Shown one piece after another: positions 15,511-24,294 of a DNA stretch of 64,000 bases (its first letter is position 1; every line of letters begins with the position of its first letter). The notes below the pieces were generated by a model that was given only the letters and a program-made list of their open reading frames with translations, ran no database searches and was not told the origin of the DNA. This DNA comes from WHSW01 sp963821025 (GTDB lineage: Bacteria; Actinomycetota; Thermoleophilia; Solirubrobacterales; 70-9): contig CAWGCG010000005.1 in NCBI GenBank assembly GCA_963821025.1, positions 62,001-126,000 on the forward strand, in the 5' to 3' direction. Position numbers and translations under genes: made by a program.

Positions 15511-16952
15511 GCGAGGGAAAGCCGCGCCAACACCACAACCTCACCCTCGCCGTGCTCGTCCTCAGCGCGCTCGCCTACGCGCTCTCACAGACGATGGTCG
15601 CTCCTGCGCTGCCCGAGATCCAGGCCGATCTCAACACCTCGACGACCACGGTCACATTTGTGCTCACCGGCTATCTGCTGACCGCCTCGGTCGCCACCCC
15701 GATCGCCGGTCGGCTGGGCGACATGTTCGGCAAGGAAAAGCTGCTGGTGATCGTTCTCTGCGTCTTCGGGCTCGGCTCGCTGGTGGCGGCGCTCTCGCAC
15801 TCGATTGCGATTCTGATCGCCGGGCGCGCGATCCAGGGCGTCGGCGGCGCGGTCTTTCCGCTCGCGTTCGGCATCATCCGCGACGAGTTCCCGGCCGACC
15901 GGGTTGCCACCGGCATCGGCCTGATCAGCGCCACGTTCGGGATCGGCGGCGGTGCCGGCCTCGTGCTCAGCGGCGTGATCGTCGATCACCTCGCCTATGA
16001 GTGGATCTTCTGGCTCGCGCTTGCCGCGGTCACCGTGGCGATCATCGCCACCCGGCTGTTCGTGCCCGAATCACCGATCAAGTCGCCGGCGAAGATCGAT
16101 TGGCTCGGCGCCGGGCTGATGTCGGTCGGCCTGGTGGCGCTGCTGATCGCCGTCAGCGAGGGCAACAGCTGGGGATGGGGCTCGCGCGCAGTCGTCGGGC
16201 TGTTCGCGCTGGCGGCGGCGACCCTCGCGATCTGGGTCGCCTGGGAGCGTCGCGCTCCCCAGCCCCTGGTCGACATGAAGATGATGGCCAAGCGCGGCGT
16301 CTGGACCACGAACCTGACCGGGCTGCTGGTCGGCTTCGGCATGTTCGGCTCCTTCATCATCGTCCCACGCTTCGTCCAGGTCGTCCCCGAGGACGCCGGC
16401 TTCGGCTTCGGCGCCACCGTCACCGAGGCCGGCGTCTTCCTCTTGCCCTCCGCCCTGATCATGCTCTTCGCCGGGCCGATCGCCGGCTGGCTCGGGACCC
16501 GTTTCGGCTCCAAGCTGCCGCTGCTGCTCGGCACGGCGATCTGCACGGTCAGCTTCAGCTTCCTCGCGGTCGCCCACGACGAGCGCTGGATGATCTACCT
16601 CGGCTCGGCCCTGATGGGGCTCGGCATCGGCTTCGCCTTCGCCTCGATGGCGAACCTGATCGTCGAGGCGGTCGACCGAACACAGACCTCAGTGGCGACC
16701 GCGATGAACACGATCATGCGGACGATCGGCGGCTCGCTCGGCGGTCAGATCACCGCCAGCGTCGTCGCCAGCCACGTGATCGCCGGCACGCTGCTGCCGG
16801 CCGAGACCGGCTTCACGATCGCCTTCGCCCTCTCGGCGGCCGGAGTCGCGGCAGCGTTCTGCGCCGCGCTGGCGATCCCGGGGCGTGCGTCGGCCGAGGA
16901 GGCCAGGTCGATCGGGGCCGGTGTCGCGCAGCCGGGCCTGGCCCAGCGATAA
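15507..16952 (+). CDS. MFS drug-efflux transporter, DHA2 (EmrB/QacA) family
   Basis: A 481-residue, roughly 14-TM proton antiporter of the plasma membrane. Motifs of the family are LSQTMVAPALPEIQADLNTSTTTVTFVLTGYLL at the start, then GRLGDMFGKEKLL after TM2, and the TM5 region GIGGGAGLVLSGVIVDHLAYEWIFW. It is translationally coupled to the upstream MarR gene by a 4-base overlap and is the presumed target of its regulation. The substrate is unknown; DHA2 pumps commonly export lipophilic cations or antibiotics. It converges with the HtrA-like gene, with 3 bases between the stops. Confidence 0.93.
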   Translation: MSEGKPRQHHNLTLAVLVLSALAYALSQTMVAPALPEIQADLNTSTTTVTFVLTGYLLTASVATPIAGRLGDMFGKEKLLVIVLCVFGLGSLVAALSHSIAILIAGRAIQGVGGAVFPLAFGIIRDEFPADRVATGIGLISATFGIGGGAGLVLSGVIVDHLAYEWIFWLALAAVTVAIIATRLFVPESPIKSPAKIDWLGAGLMSVGLVALLIAVSEGNSWGWGSRAVVGLFALAAATLAIWVAWERRAPQPLVDMKMMAKRGVWTTNLTGLLVGFGMFGSFIIVPRFVQVVPEDAGFGFGATVTEAGVFLLPSALIMLFAGPIAGWLGTRFGSKLPLLLGTAICTVSFSFLAVAHDERWMIYLGSALMGLGIGFAFASMANLIVEAVDRTQTSVATAMNTIMRTIGGSLGGQITASVVASHVIAGTLLPAETGFTIAFALSAAGVAAAFCAALAIPGRASAEEARSIGAGVAQPGLAQR

Positions 16953-16955
16953 CGC

Positions 16956-18005
16956 TCAGGCGCCGGCGCCGAGATCGAGCTCGTCGGGAATCACCGCGAG
17001 CTCCAGGACCGCCCCGTCGCGCACCACTCGGGCGGTCGTCTCTCGGCCGATCAGCTCGGCGACCATCAGGCGCTGGAGGTCGGCCGCCGAGCTGGTCTCG
17101 GCGCCGTCGAGCTCGAAGATGACGTCGCCGACGCGCAAGCCTGCGCGCTGCGCCGGGCTCGAATCGACGATCTCGACCAACTCCACCCCGCGGTCGACTC
17201 CGGTCGCCTCGCGGGCTCGCGGCGGCAGCGGTCGCGGACCGCCGGCGATCCCCAGATAGGCGCGCCGGACGCGACCGTCGGAGATCAGGGCGGCGATGAT
17301 CCGCTGCGTGGTCGCGCTCACCGGGACCGCGAGCCCGAGGCCAATCCCCGCGACCGCCGTGTTGACGCCGATCACCCGTCCACGGCCGTCCGCGAGGGCG
17401 CCGCCGGAGTTGCCGGGATTGAGCGCCGCGTCGGTCTGGATCACGTTGTCGATCACCCGCGTGCGACGACCCGAGCCGGCCGGCAGCGCCCGCCCGAGCG
17501 CCGAGACGACGCCCGCGGTCACCGAGCCGTCGAACCCGTTCGGGTTGCCGATCGCGACCACGAGCTGACCGACGCGGAGGTGCTCGGCATCGCCGAGCTC
17601 AGCCGGCGGCAGCTCGTCGCCATCGGCGCGGACCACAGCCAGGTCGGAGAGCGGATCGCTGCCCGCCACCGAAACCCGCAGCTCGCGCCCATCGGTAAAC
17701 CGGGCCGAACCGGTATCGCTGCCGGCGACGACGTGCGCGGAGGTGAGGATGTAGCCGTCGTGCGTGATCACGATCCCGCTCCCGGCACCCGACTGGACCC
17801 GTCCACGACGGGTTTGGCGCTGGACGCGAAGGCTCGTCACCGAGGGCGCGAGGCGCTCCGCGACCCCGGAGACCGCGCGCGAGTAGGCGTCGAGTGCCTG
17901 TTCATCGGTCGGCGGGTCGAGCGGATCACCGATCGGCACGTCGAACGCCGACGGCGCCTTCTCTCTCCCCGATGCCGAACCATCGATCAAACGAAGCGAA
18001 GGCAT
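16956..18005 (-). CDS. HtrA/DegP-like serine protease with PDZ domain, no membrane anchor
   Basis: A 349-residue S1C trypsin-like protease. The triad is complete: His91 in TSAHVV, Asp121 in LSDLAVV and Ser200 in NPGNSGGAL. One PDZ domain (about residues 245-345) begins after YLGIAGGPRPLPP and includes SPAQRAGLRVGDVIFELDG. Unlike most actinobacterial HtrA proteins, the N-terminus (MPSLRLIDGSASGREKAPSA) shows neither a transmembrane helix nor a signal peptide, so it may act in the cytoplasm; the long frame up to 18131 adds only Arg/Pro-rich sequence. It follows the esterase gene on the same strand after 10 bases, so may be cotranscribed with the dioxygenase/esterase pair. Confidence 0.88.
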   Translation of the reverse strand: MPSLRLIDGSASGREKAPSAFDVPIGDPLDPPTDEQALDAYSRAVSGVAERLAPSVTSLRVQRQTRRGRVQSGAGSGIVITHDGYILTSAHVVAGSDTGSARFTDGRELRVSVAGSDPLSDLAVVRADGDELPPAELGDAEHLRVGQLVVAIGNPNGFDGSVTAGVVSALGRALPAGSGRRTRVIDNVIQTDAALNPGNSGGALADGRGRVIGVNTAVAGIGLGLAVPVSATTQRIIAALISDGRVRRAYLGIAGGPRPLPPRAREATGVDRGVELVEIVDSSPAQRAGLRVGDVIFELDGAETSSAADLQRLMVAELIGRETTARVVRDGAVLELAVIPDELDLGAGA

Positions 18006-18015
18006 CACGCACAGG

Positions 18016-18702
18016 CTATCCAGGTGCGGTGCTCGGCCTTTCCGGCGACCCGGGGAGCCGCTCGGTCGAGGCAGCGGCGACCAGCGCCGCGGCGGGCTCG
18101 AGCGCCTCGGGCGGCAGCCAGTGTCCGGCATCTGACTCCACGTATTCGACCCCCAGCCCCGCGCCCTCGAGCTGCTCCTGCGCCTGGCGCGCGAACTCGA
18201 CCGAGATCACCGGGTCGTTGCGACCGTGGTGGATCAGCACCGGCATGCCCTCGCGCCCCGCGAGCTCCGCCCGCCATCCCTCGACCGTCGGGATGAAGCC
18301 GCTGAAGGCGAGAATCGCCGCCGGCGTCGGGCGCCCGGGCCCGAGCCCGACCGCGTATGACATCACCGCTCCCATCGAAAAGCCGCCGATGGTCGTCCGC
18401 TCCCAGCCGATCTCGCGCTCGGCGAGCAGGCCGTCGAGAAACCCGGTCAGCTGCGTGTAGCTCGAGGCGAACGTCGCCGGGTCGGGATATCCGACCCGAG
18501 GGACCAGATACCAGTGGCGCCCGCCGGGCGCCACGTCGGTCAACGGCGCGCCCGTGGCGACCCCGAGCAGCCGCCGTTGCGGGTCGAGGCGATCGAAGAG
18601 GCCGTAGAGATCGTTCTCGTCGGCGCCGCGACCGTGGTTCAAGATCAGCGCGCCCGCCGGCTCTCCCGCCGGCTCTCGGAGGCGATGGACGAGGGCGCTC
18701 AC
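18016..18702 (-). CDS. Alpha/beta-hydrolase, phospholipase/carboxylesterase family (MhqD-like)
   Basis: A 228-residue alpha/beta-hydrolase with nucleophile Ser109 in GFSMG, Asp163 in GRNDPVI and His194 in DAGHWLP, a complete triad. The early ILNHGRGADENDL stretch is characteristic of the phospholipase/carboxylesterase (YpfH/MhqD) family. The GTG start overlaps the stop of the ring-cleaving dioxygenase gene (GTGA), so the two are coupled. In Bacillus subtilis, MhqD and the dioxygenase MhqO belong to the MhqR quinone-stress regulon; this pair next to a MarR gene looks like the same functional set. The substrate is not known. A much longer frame to 19053 is an artefact. Confidence 0.88.
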   Translation of the reverse strand: MSALVHRLREPAGEPAGALILNHGRGADENDLYGLFDRLDPQRRLLGVATGAPLTDVAPGGRHWYLVPRVGYPDPATFASSYTQLTGFLDGLLAEREIGWERTTIGGFSMGAVMSYAVGLGPGRPTPAAILAFSGFIPTVEGWRAELAGREGMPVLIHHGRNDPVISVEFARQAQEQLEGAGLGVEYVESDAGHWLPPEALEPAAALVAAASTERLPGSPERPSTAPG

Positions 18703-19616
18703 GCCCGCGCCGACGCCCGCGGATTGCTCACCGGCGTCAGCTGAGCCTCGATCTGCTCGCGGCGGTCCTCGAGGAACGGCGGCAGGATCAGCCGCTCGCC
18801 GAGGTGCTCGGGATCCTCGTCGACGCCGAAGCCCGGGCCGAGCGTGGCGATCTCGAACAGCACTCCGCTGGGCTCGCGGAAATAGATCGAGCGAAACCAA
18901 AAGCGGTCGATCACCGGGGTCGGGCGGGCTCCACCGTCCAGCGCCCGCCGACGCCAATCCTCGTGCTGATCCATCTCCGATGCCCAGGCGATGTGGTGGA
19001 CGGTGCCGGCGCCCTGAATCCCGGGCTCGGCGGGAGGGGCGTCGTAATACCACAGCCCGCCCCGGCTCTCTCCGCGGGCTTCCCAGGCGTCACCGCTCGA
19101 CTCGAACTCGAGCTGCTCGAGCAGCCCGGCGCTGCGCTCGGGGTCCGAGGAGTAGGCGCGCGCTGCGTGAAAGCCCTGCAGCGCGAGCTCGGCGGGAACC
19201 TCCGGGTGCTCGGCGATCAAGGGAGCGTCCGCGACCCCGGCGACGACGAGCTCGTGCTCGAGGCCCTCCGGGTCGGCGAAGCGCAGCGCCCCGCCCTCGC
19301 GGCTCACCGGATGACCTGCCGCGCCGAGTCGTTCGGCCCAGAAATCGAGCGCCTCGCTCGAGGACACCCGCCAGAGGATCCGATGGACCATGCCCTCGCC
19401 GGCACGGCCCTGCACCGCGCCGCGAAACTCGAAGAAGGTGATGTCCGAGCCCGCGCTCCCCTGCTCGTCGGCGTAGAACAGGTGATAGACGCTCGGCTCG
19501 TCCTGGTTGACGGTCTTCTTCACCATCCGCAAGCCGAGCGTGCCGGCGTAGAAGTCGACGTTTCGCTGCGCCTCGCCGGTGATCGCGGTGATGTGGTGGA
19601 TGCCCTCGAGCTTCAT
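18699..19616 (-). CDS. Ring-cleaving dioxygenase, VOC superfamily (MhqO-like)
   Basis: A 305-residue protein with two vicinal-oxygen-chelate modules. Module one starts MKLEGIHHITAITGEAQRNVDFYAGTLGLRMVKKTVNQDEPSVYHLFYAD; module two contains VHHIAWASEMDQ and SIYFREPSGVLFEIATLGPGF. The metal-ligand His and Glu are visible in the second module (VHHIA, LFEIA). This pattern belongs to the MhqO/LinE-like dioxygenases that open hydroquinone or catechol-type rings in the cytoplasm. It is divergent from a MarR gene across an imperfect palindrome and is followed by an overlapping esterase, which supports a quinone-detoxification role. Confidence 0.88.
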   Translation of the reverse strand: MKLEGIHHITAITGEAQRNVDFYAGTLGLRMVKKTVNQDEPSVYHLFYADEQGSAGSDITFFEFRGAVQGRAGEGMVHRILWRVSSSEALDFWAERLGAAGHPVSREGGALRFADPEGLEHELVVAGVADAPLIAEHPEVPAELALQGFHAARAYSSDPERSAGLLEQLEFESSGDAWEARGESRGGLWYYDAPPAEPGIQGAGTVHHIAWASEMDQHEDWRRRALDGGARPTPVIDRFWFRSIYFREPSGVLFEIATLGPGFGVDEDPEHLGERLILPPFLEDRREQIEAQLTPVSNPRASARA

Positions 19617-19658
19617 CGTCCTCCCGGTTCTCCTGGTTCTCCAGAACTACTTGTGTCG

Positions 19659-19679
19659 GCAACTATATCATGTAGTTGC
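19659..19679. promoter_or_regulatory. Imperfect 21-bp palindrome between dioxygenase and MarR genes
   Basis: Arms GCAACTA (19659-19665) and TAGTTGC (19673-19679) flank TATCATG; further inner pairs leave a single mismatched pair around the central C. It is A+T-rich and sits between the divergent starts at 19616 and 19691, the expected place for a MarR operator controlling both directions. Confidence 0.75.
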
Positions 19680-19690
19680 GTGAGCAAGCA

Positions 19691-20194
19691 ATGCTAAGCT
19701 CGGACTGGATGGAAGCCTCCTTCAACGGCCATCTCTCGCGCCGGGAGCTCGCCGCTTGGCGCGGGATGCTCGAGACCCACACCCGCCTGGTCGCCGAGCT
19801 CGACGCCGAGCTCGAGCGCGACCACGGCCTGCCGCTGACCTCCTACGAGGTGCTGATGTACCTCGGCGACTCGGAGCGAGACAGCCTGCGCATGGGCGAG
19901 CTCGCCGAGCGGCTGTTGCTCAGCCGCAGCGGCATCACCCGGCTCGTCGATCGGCTCGAGCGCCAGGGGCTGGTCGAGCGCAGGCGCTGTCCCGTTGACG
20001 GGCGCGGCTTCGAGGCCTCGCTGACCGACGCCGGACGGACCAAGCTCGCCGCGGCACGCCCGTCACACCTGGCGGGAGTCCGCCGTCACTTCATCGCCCG
20101 GCTCGAGCCCGGTGACCTCGACTCGCTGGCGGGGGTCTGGCAGCGCCTGCTCGGCCAACCCCAGCGGCCAGGGTTGGACGAAGCGGCCCGCTGA
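19691..20194 (+). CDS. MarR-family regulator (MhqR-like position)
   Basis: A 167-residue winged-helix protein. DNA-binding elements read RMGELAERLLLSRSGITRLVDRLERQGLVERRRCPVDGRGFEASLTDAGR, with a wing carrying DGRG in place of the usual DRR. Several starts are possible: TTG 19676 lies inside the palindrome, ATG 19691 gives MLSSDWMEAS, and ATG 19709 gives MEASFNGHL; I used 19691. It is divergent from the dioxygenase/esterase operon, the same arrangement as MarR repressors that sense electrophiles or quinones. Cys at the wing (RRRCPVDG) could be a redox sensor, which is speculation. Confidence 0.87.
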   Translation: MLSSDWMEASFNGHLSRRELAAWRGMLETHTRLVAELDAELERDHGLPLTSYEVLMYLGDSERDSLRMGELAERLLLSRSGITRLVDRLERQGLVERRRCPVDGRGFEASLTDAGRTKLAAARPSHLAGVRRHFIARLEPGDLDSLAGVWQRLLGQPQRPGLDEAAR

Positions 20195-20214
20195 CGCGCT
20201 GTAGGCTGCCCGCC

Positions 20215-21603
20215 ATGACCGCAGAAGCCAAGCCCGATACAGCCCTAATCGACCGCGATCGCCTCGCCTCGCTCACCGAGCGCGAGCTGAAGAAGCTCGG
20301 CGATCGCACGCCCCAGTCAAAGCAGCGCTACGAGCGCGCGCTCAAGGTGATGCCCGGTGGCGTCCCCTCCTCGTTTCAGGAGAACGACCCGTGGCCGGTC
20401 TACCTCGAGCGCGGCGAGGGTGCCCGCGTTTGGGACGTCGACGGGCGCGAGTACGTCGACTTCCACAACGGCTTCGGGGTGATGTGCATCGGTCACGCCA
20501 ACCCGGTGGTCGGCGCGGCGGTCAAGGCGCGCCACGACCGGGGAACCCATTTCGCCGCGCCGACCGACGGCTCGATCGCAGTCGCCGAGGAGCTGGTCGA
20601 CCGCTTCGGGCTGCCCCAATGGCGATTCACGAACTCGGGCACCGAGTCGACGATGGCCTCGGTCCATCTCGCCCGCGGGGTCACCGGCCGCGACATGATC
20701 CTCAAGATCGAGGGCTCCTACCACGGACACCACGACGCCGTGATGGTCTCGGTCTACCCGGCGCTGGAGGCGCTCGGCGACCGTGACGACCCGCGCTCGG
20801 TCCCCTACGGCGAGGGCTATCCGAAGGCGCTCACCGAGCTCACGCGCGCGGTCCCGTTCAACGACGGCGACGCGCTCGCGAGCGTGCTCGAGAAACTCGA
20901 CGGCAAGGTCGCCGGGTTGATCATGGAGCCGGCGATGATGAACATCAACATCATCCAGCCGGTCGATGGCTACCTCGCCCGGGTGCGCGAGCTCTGCGAT
21001 GCCCACGGCGTCAAGCTGATCTTCGACGAGGTCAAGACCGGCGCCACGATCGCACGGGGCGGCGCCACCGAGCGCTTCGGAGTCAAGCCGGACATGATCA
21101 CCTTGGCGAAGGCGATCTGCGGCGGGTATCCGGGCGGCGCGATCGGGATGACCGAGGAGGTGGCGGCCGCGGTCGCCGACGGCCGCGTGCACCAGTACGG
21201 GACCTTCAACGGCAATCCCCTGGTGATGGCGGCCGCCGAGGCGACCCTGACCGAGGTCTTGAACGCCGACGCGTACGCCAAGCTCGAATCGTCCAACGAC
21301 TGGCTGCTCGGGCGCTGCGACGAGATCATCGAGCGCTTCGGGCTGCCCTGCTACACCTCGGGACTCGGCGCCAAGGGCTGCGTGGTCTTCTCGCCCCAGC
21401 CGTTGCGCGAGTACCGCGACTACCTGACCCACGTCGACGGCGAGCTCGCAACCCTGGCCTGGCTCTACCACATGAACAACGGCGTTTTCATGACCCCCGG
21501 GGTCGAGGAGGAGTGGACGCTCTCGGTAGCCCACTCCGAGGAGGACCTCGAGCGCTTTGCCAACGCGCTCGAGGCGTTCGCGGGCGACCTGACCGCCGAC
21601 TAG
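20215..21603 (+). CDS. Class III PLP aminotransferase, glutamate-1-semialdehyde aminomutase-like
   Basis: A 462-residue cytosolic aminotransferase of fold type I. The PLP lysine is Lys299 in TLAKAICGGYPGGAIG, the cofactor-contacting Asp is in IFDEVKTG (residues 270-276), and TNSGTESTMASVHLAR matches the phosphate-binding segment. It resembles HemL and related amino-acid aminomutases in the N-terminal MPGGVPSSFQENDPWPVYLERGEG. It differs from HemL in details, and no other tetrapyrrole genes are nearby, so I would not name it hemL. It is followed 15 bases later by a GST-like gene with a good ribosome binding site. Confidence 0.88.
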   Translation: MTAEAKPDTALIDRDRLASLTERELKKLGDRTPQSKQRYERALKVMPGGVPSSFQENDPWPVYLERGEGARVWDVDGREYVDFHNGFGVMCIGHANPVVGAAVKARHDRGTHFAAPTDGSIAVAEELVDRFGLPQWRFTNSGTESTMASVHLARGVTGRDMILKIEGSYHGHHDAVMVSVYPALEALGDRDDPRSVPYGEGYPKALTELTRAVPFNDGDALASVLEKLDGKVAGLIMEPAMMNINIIQPVDGYLARVRELCDAHGVKLIFDEVKTGATIARGGATERFGVKPDMITLAKAICGGYPGGAIGMTEEVAAAVADGRVHQYGTFNGNPLVMAAAEATLTEVLNADAYAKLESSNDWLLGRCDEIIERFGLPCYTSGLGAKGCVVFSPQPLREYRDYLTHVDGELATLAWLYHMNNGVFMTPGVEEEWTLSVAHSEEDLERFANALEAFAGDLTAD

Positions 21604-21618
21604 GAAGGAAGGGCCGGG

Positions 21619-22260
21619 TTGGCGGGTGGCCCCTCGATCCGCCTCTATCGCGGGCCCTGGTCGACCAACTGCGAGCGCGTCGCGCTGGCGCTCGCCCACA
21701 AGGGGGTCGAGGCGCAGTCGGTGCTGATCGACTACGGCGACCGCCGGCCGGTCGAGGCGGTCAGCGGCCAGGGGCTGGTGCCGGTGATCGAGGACGCCGG
21801 CGAGGTGGTCGCCGACTCGGTGGCGATCATCCGCCACCTCGATCGAACCCGGCCCGATCCGCCGCTGTTTCCCGCCGACGAGGCGCGGCACGCCGAGGTC
21901 GATGTGTTCATCGACTGGTTCGAGCAGGTCTACAAGGCCTCGCCGAACGCGATCGAGGACGAGCTCGAGCTTGCCGACCCGCGCGCGGACGTGGTCGAAC
22001 GCGAAGCCACCGCGATGGCGGCCCGCTTGCAGGTGTTCGAACGGCTGCTCAGCGGACGCGACCACCTGTTCAGCGAGTTCGGCGCCGCCGACTGCGTCGC
22101 CTTTCCGTTTCTCAAGTACGCGCTCGCCCGCCACCCCGACGACACCGAGCCCTTTCACCTCATCCTCGACGAGCGCCAACCACTCGGCGACTCACACCCG
22201 CGATTGCGGGGCTGGATCGAGCGGGTCGCCGACCGCCCGCGCGCATACAGCGAACCCTGA
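21619..22260 (+). CDS. Glutathione S-transferase-like protein
   Basis: A 213-residue protein with an N-terminal thioredoxin-like GST domain (IRLYRGPWSTNCERVALALAHKGVEAQSVLIDYGDRRPVEAVSGQGLVPVIEDAGEVVADSVAIIRHLD), including the cis-Pro VPV and the ADS glutathione-contact motif, and an all-helical C-terminal domain. Most Actinobacteria make mycothiol rather than glutathione, so the real thiol partner is uncertain. TTG 21619 is preceded by GGAAGGAAGGG, a strong ribosome binding site. It follows the aminotransferase on the same strand. Confidence 0.82.
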   Translation: MAGGPSIRLYRGPWSTNCERVALALAHKGVEAQSVLIDYGDRRPVEAVSGQGLVPVIEDAGEVVADSVAIIRHLDRTRPDPPLFPADEARHAEVDVFIDWFEQVYKASPNAIEDELELADPRADVVEREATAMAARLQVFERLLSGRDHLFSEFGAADCVAFPFLKYALARHPDDTEPFHLILDERQPLGDSHPRLRGWIERVADRPRAYSEP

Positions 22261-22284
22261 CAGCGCGGGCTAGCCTGCTTGGCG

Positions 22285-24285
22285 ATGGCAAACCGCCTCG
22301 CCGCCGAGACCAGCCCCTACCTGCTCCAGCATGCCGACAACCCGGTCGACTGGTACGCGTGGGGACCGGAGGCGCTCGAGCGCGCGCTCGAGCTCGACCG
22401 CCCGATCTTGCTCTCGATCGGCTACTCGGCATGTCATTGGTGTCACGTGATGGAGCGCGAGTCCTTCGAGGACGAAGAGATCGCGAGGTTCATGAACGAG
22501 CACTTCGTCTGCGTCAAGGTCGACCGCGAAGAGCGCCCCGACGTCGACGCGATCTACATGGAGGCCGTCCAGGGGATGACCGGCCAGGGCGGCTGGCCGC
22601 TGACCGCCTTCTGCGACCCCGGCGGCGTGCCGTTCTTCGGCGGCACCTACTTCCCGCCGACCGAGCGCCAGGGAATGGCGAGCTTTCCGATGGTGATGGA
22701 GGCGGTTGTCCAATCGTGGGCGACCAACCGCGAGCGCATCCGCGAGTCCTCGGCCCGGATCCGCGGCCAGCTCGCCGCCGCGGGGCGGATCGAACCGAGC
22801 GACGACGCGCTCTCGCCGGAGCTGCTGGAGACGGCGGTGCGGGCGCTGGCCGAGCTCGCCGATACTCGCCATGGCGGTTTCGGCCAAGCGCCGAAGTTCC
22901 CGCCCGCCTCGGCGCTTGAGTTCTTGCTCGCGCGGGGCCGGCTGGATCTGGTCGAGCAGACCCTCGACGCAATGGCCGCCGGCGGGATTCACGACCAGAT
23001 CGGTGGCGGCTTCGCCCGCTATTCGGTCGACGGCGCCTGGCTGGTCCCCCATTTCGAGAAGATGCTCTACGACAACGCCTTGCTCGCCCGCGCCTATCTG
23101 CACGGCTACCAGGCGACGGGCAACGAGCGCTGGCGAGGCGTCTGCGAGCGCACGCTGGAATGGATGCTGGCCGAGATGCGCGGCCCGGAGGGCGGCTTTT
23201 TCTCAGCCTATGACGCCGACTCCGAGGGCGAGGAAGGCCGATTTTACGTCTGGACCCCGGCCGAGATCCGCTCGGTGCTCGAGGCGGCAGGTCTCGGCGA
23301 GAGCACCGAAGGCGTGCTCGGTCACTACGGGGTCAGCGAGCGCGGAAACTTCGAGGGTCGCAGCATCCTCCACCTGCCCGCGGGCGCTTCGGGGTCCGAG
23401 CCCGACGGCCTCGAGGCCGCCCGCCTGGCCCTCTATCGGGCGCGCTCTCAGCGAATCTGGCCCGGCCTCGACGACAAGCGGCTCGCCGCCTGGAACGCGC
23501 TCGCGATCTCGGCGCTCGCCGATGCGGGCGGGGTGCTCGGGCGCGAGGATTTCCTCGACGCAGCCCGCACCTGCGCCGAGTTCGTCTGGGAGCGGATGAG
23601 AGAACCCGAGGGTCGCCTGCTGCGCACCTACAAGGACGGCGAGGCGAAGCTCAACGCCTACCTCGAGGATCACGCCTATCTGCTCGAGGCGCTGCTGACG
23701 CTCTATCAGGCGACCTTCGAGGTGCGCTGGTTCGAGGCCGCGCGCGAGACCGCCGATCGGATGATCGAGCGCTTCGCCGATCCCGAGCGCGGCGGCTTCT
23801 TCACCACGTCGAACGACCACGAGGAGCTGGTCGCCCGGCGCAAGGACCTCGACGACCACCCGATCCCGTCCGGCAACTCGGCAGCCGCGCTCGGCCTCTT
23901 GCGACTGGCGACGCTGACCGGCGAGCACTCCTACGAGCGACACGCGGTCTCCGTCTTTCGGCTCTTTGCCCGGGTCGCGGCTCGCCATCCGAACGCGGTC
24001 GCCCACCTCTTGGTGGCACTCGACTTCCACCTGGCGCCGGTGCGTGAGGTCGCCCTGGTCGCACCCGCCGCGGGCGACGGCCTGGGCGAGCTCGCCGCCG
24101 TGATCCGCAGCGAGTTTCGGCCTCATCTGGTCTTGGCCGGCGGCCCGGAGGGATCGGAGAGCCCCGAGTTGATGCGCGGACGGGCCGCGCTCGAAGGACG
24201 CGCCGCGGCCTACGTCTGTGAGAACTTCGCCTGCCGGATGCCGGTCTCGAGCGCCGGCGAGCTCTCGGCGGCGCTCGACGGATAG
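22285..24285 (+). CDS. DUF255 thioredoxin-domain protein (YyaL/SPATA20 family)
   Basis: A 666-residue protein. The N-terminal DUF255 thioredoxin-like domain includes NPVDWYAWG and a CxxC-type motif SACHWCHVME (Cys50 and Cys53). The rest is an (alpha/alpha)6 toroid resembling glycoside hydrolase or epimerase barrels, with GGIHDQIGGGFARYSVDGAWLVPHFEKMLYDNA and YDADSEGEEGRFYVWTP. The family is widespread and its reaction is not established; no signal peptide is visible, so it is probably cytosolic. ATG 22285 gives the family-typical MANRLAAETSPYLLQHA start. It lies 24 bases after the GST gene. Confidence 0.9.
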   Translation: MANRLAAETSPYLLQHADNPVDWYAWGPEALERALELDRPILLSIGYSACHWCHVMERESFEDEEIARFMNEHFVCVKVDREERPDVDAIYMEAVQGMTGQGGWPLTAFCDPGGVPFFGGTYFPPTERQGMASFPMVMEAVVQSWATNRERIRESSARIRGQLAAAGRIEPSDDALSPELLETAVRALAELADTRHGGFGQAPKFPPASALEFLLARGRLDLVEQTLDAMAAGGIHDQIGGGFARYSVDGAWLVPHFEKMLYDNALLARAYLHGYQATGNERWRGVCERTLEWMLAEMRGPEGGFFSAYDADSEGEEGRFYVWTPAEIRSVLEAAGLGESTEGVLGHYGVSERGNFEGRSILHLPAGASGSEPDGLEAARLALYRARSQRIWPGLDDKRLAAWNALAISALADAGGVLGREDFLDAARTCAEFVWERMREPEGRLLRTYKDGEAKLNAYLEDHAYLLEALLTLYQATFEVRWFEAARETADRMIERFADPERGGFFTTSNDHEELVARRKDLDDHPIPSGNSAAALGLLRLATLTGEHSYERHAVSVFRLFARVAARHPNAVAHLLVALDFHLAPVREVALVAPAAGDGLGELAAVIRSEFRPHLVLAGGPEGSESPELMRGRAALEGRAAAYVCENFACRMPVSSAGELSAALDG

Positions 24286-24294
24286 ATTTCCCGG

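Noticed and set aside
20215..21603. Naming the aminotransferase hemL
   Set aside because: Class III features match, but sequence details and the lack of tetrapyrrole neighbours leave the substrate open.
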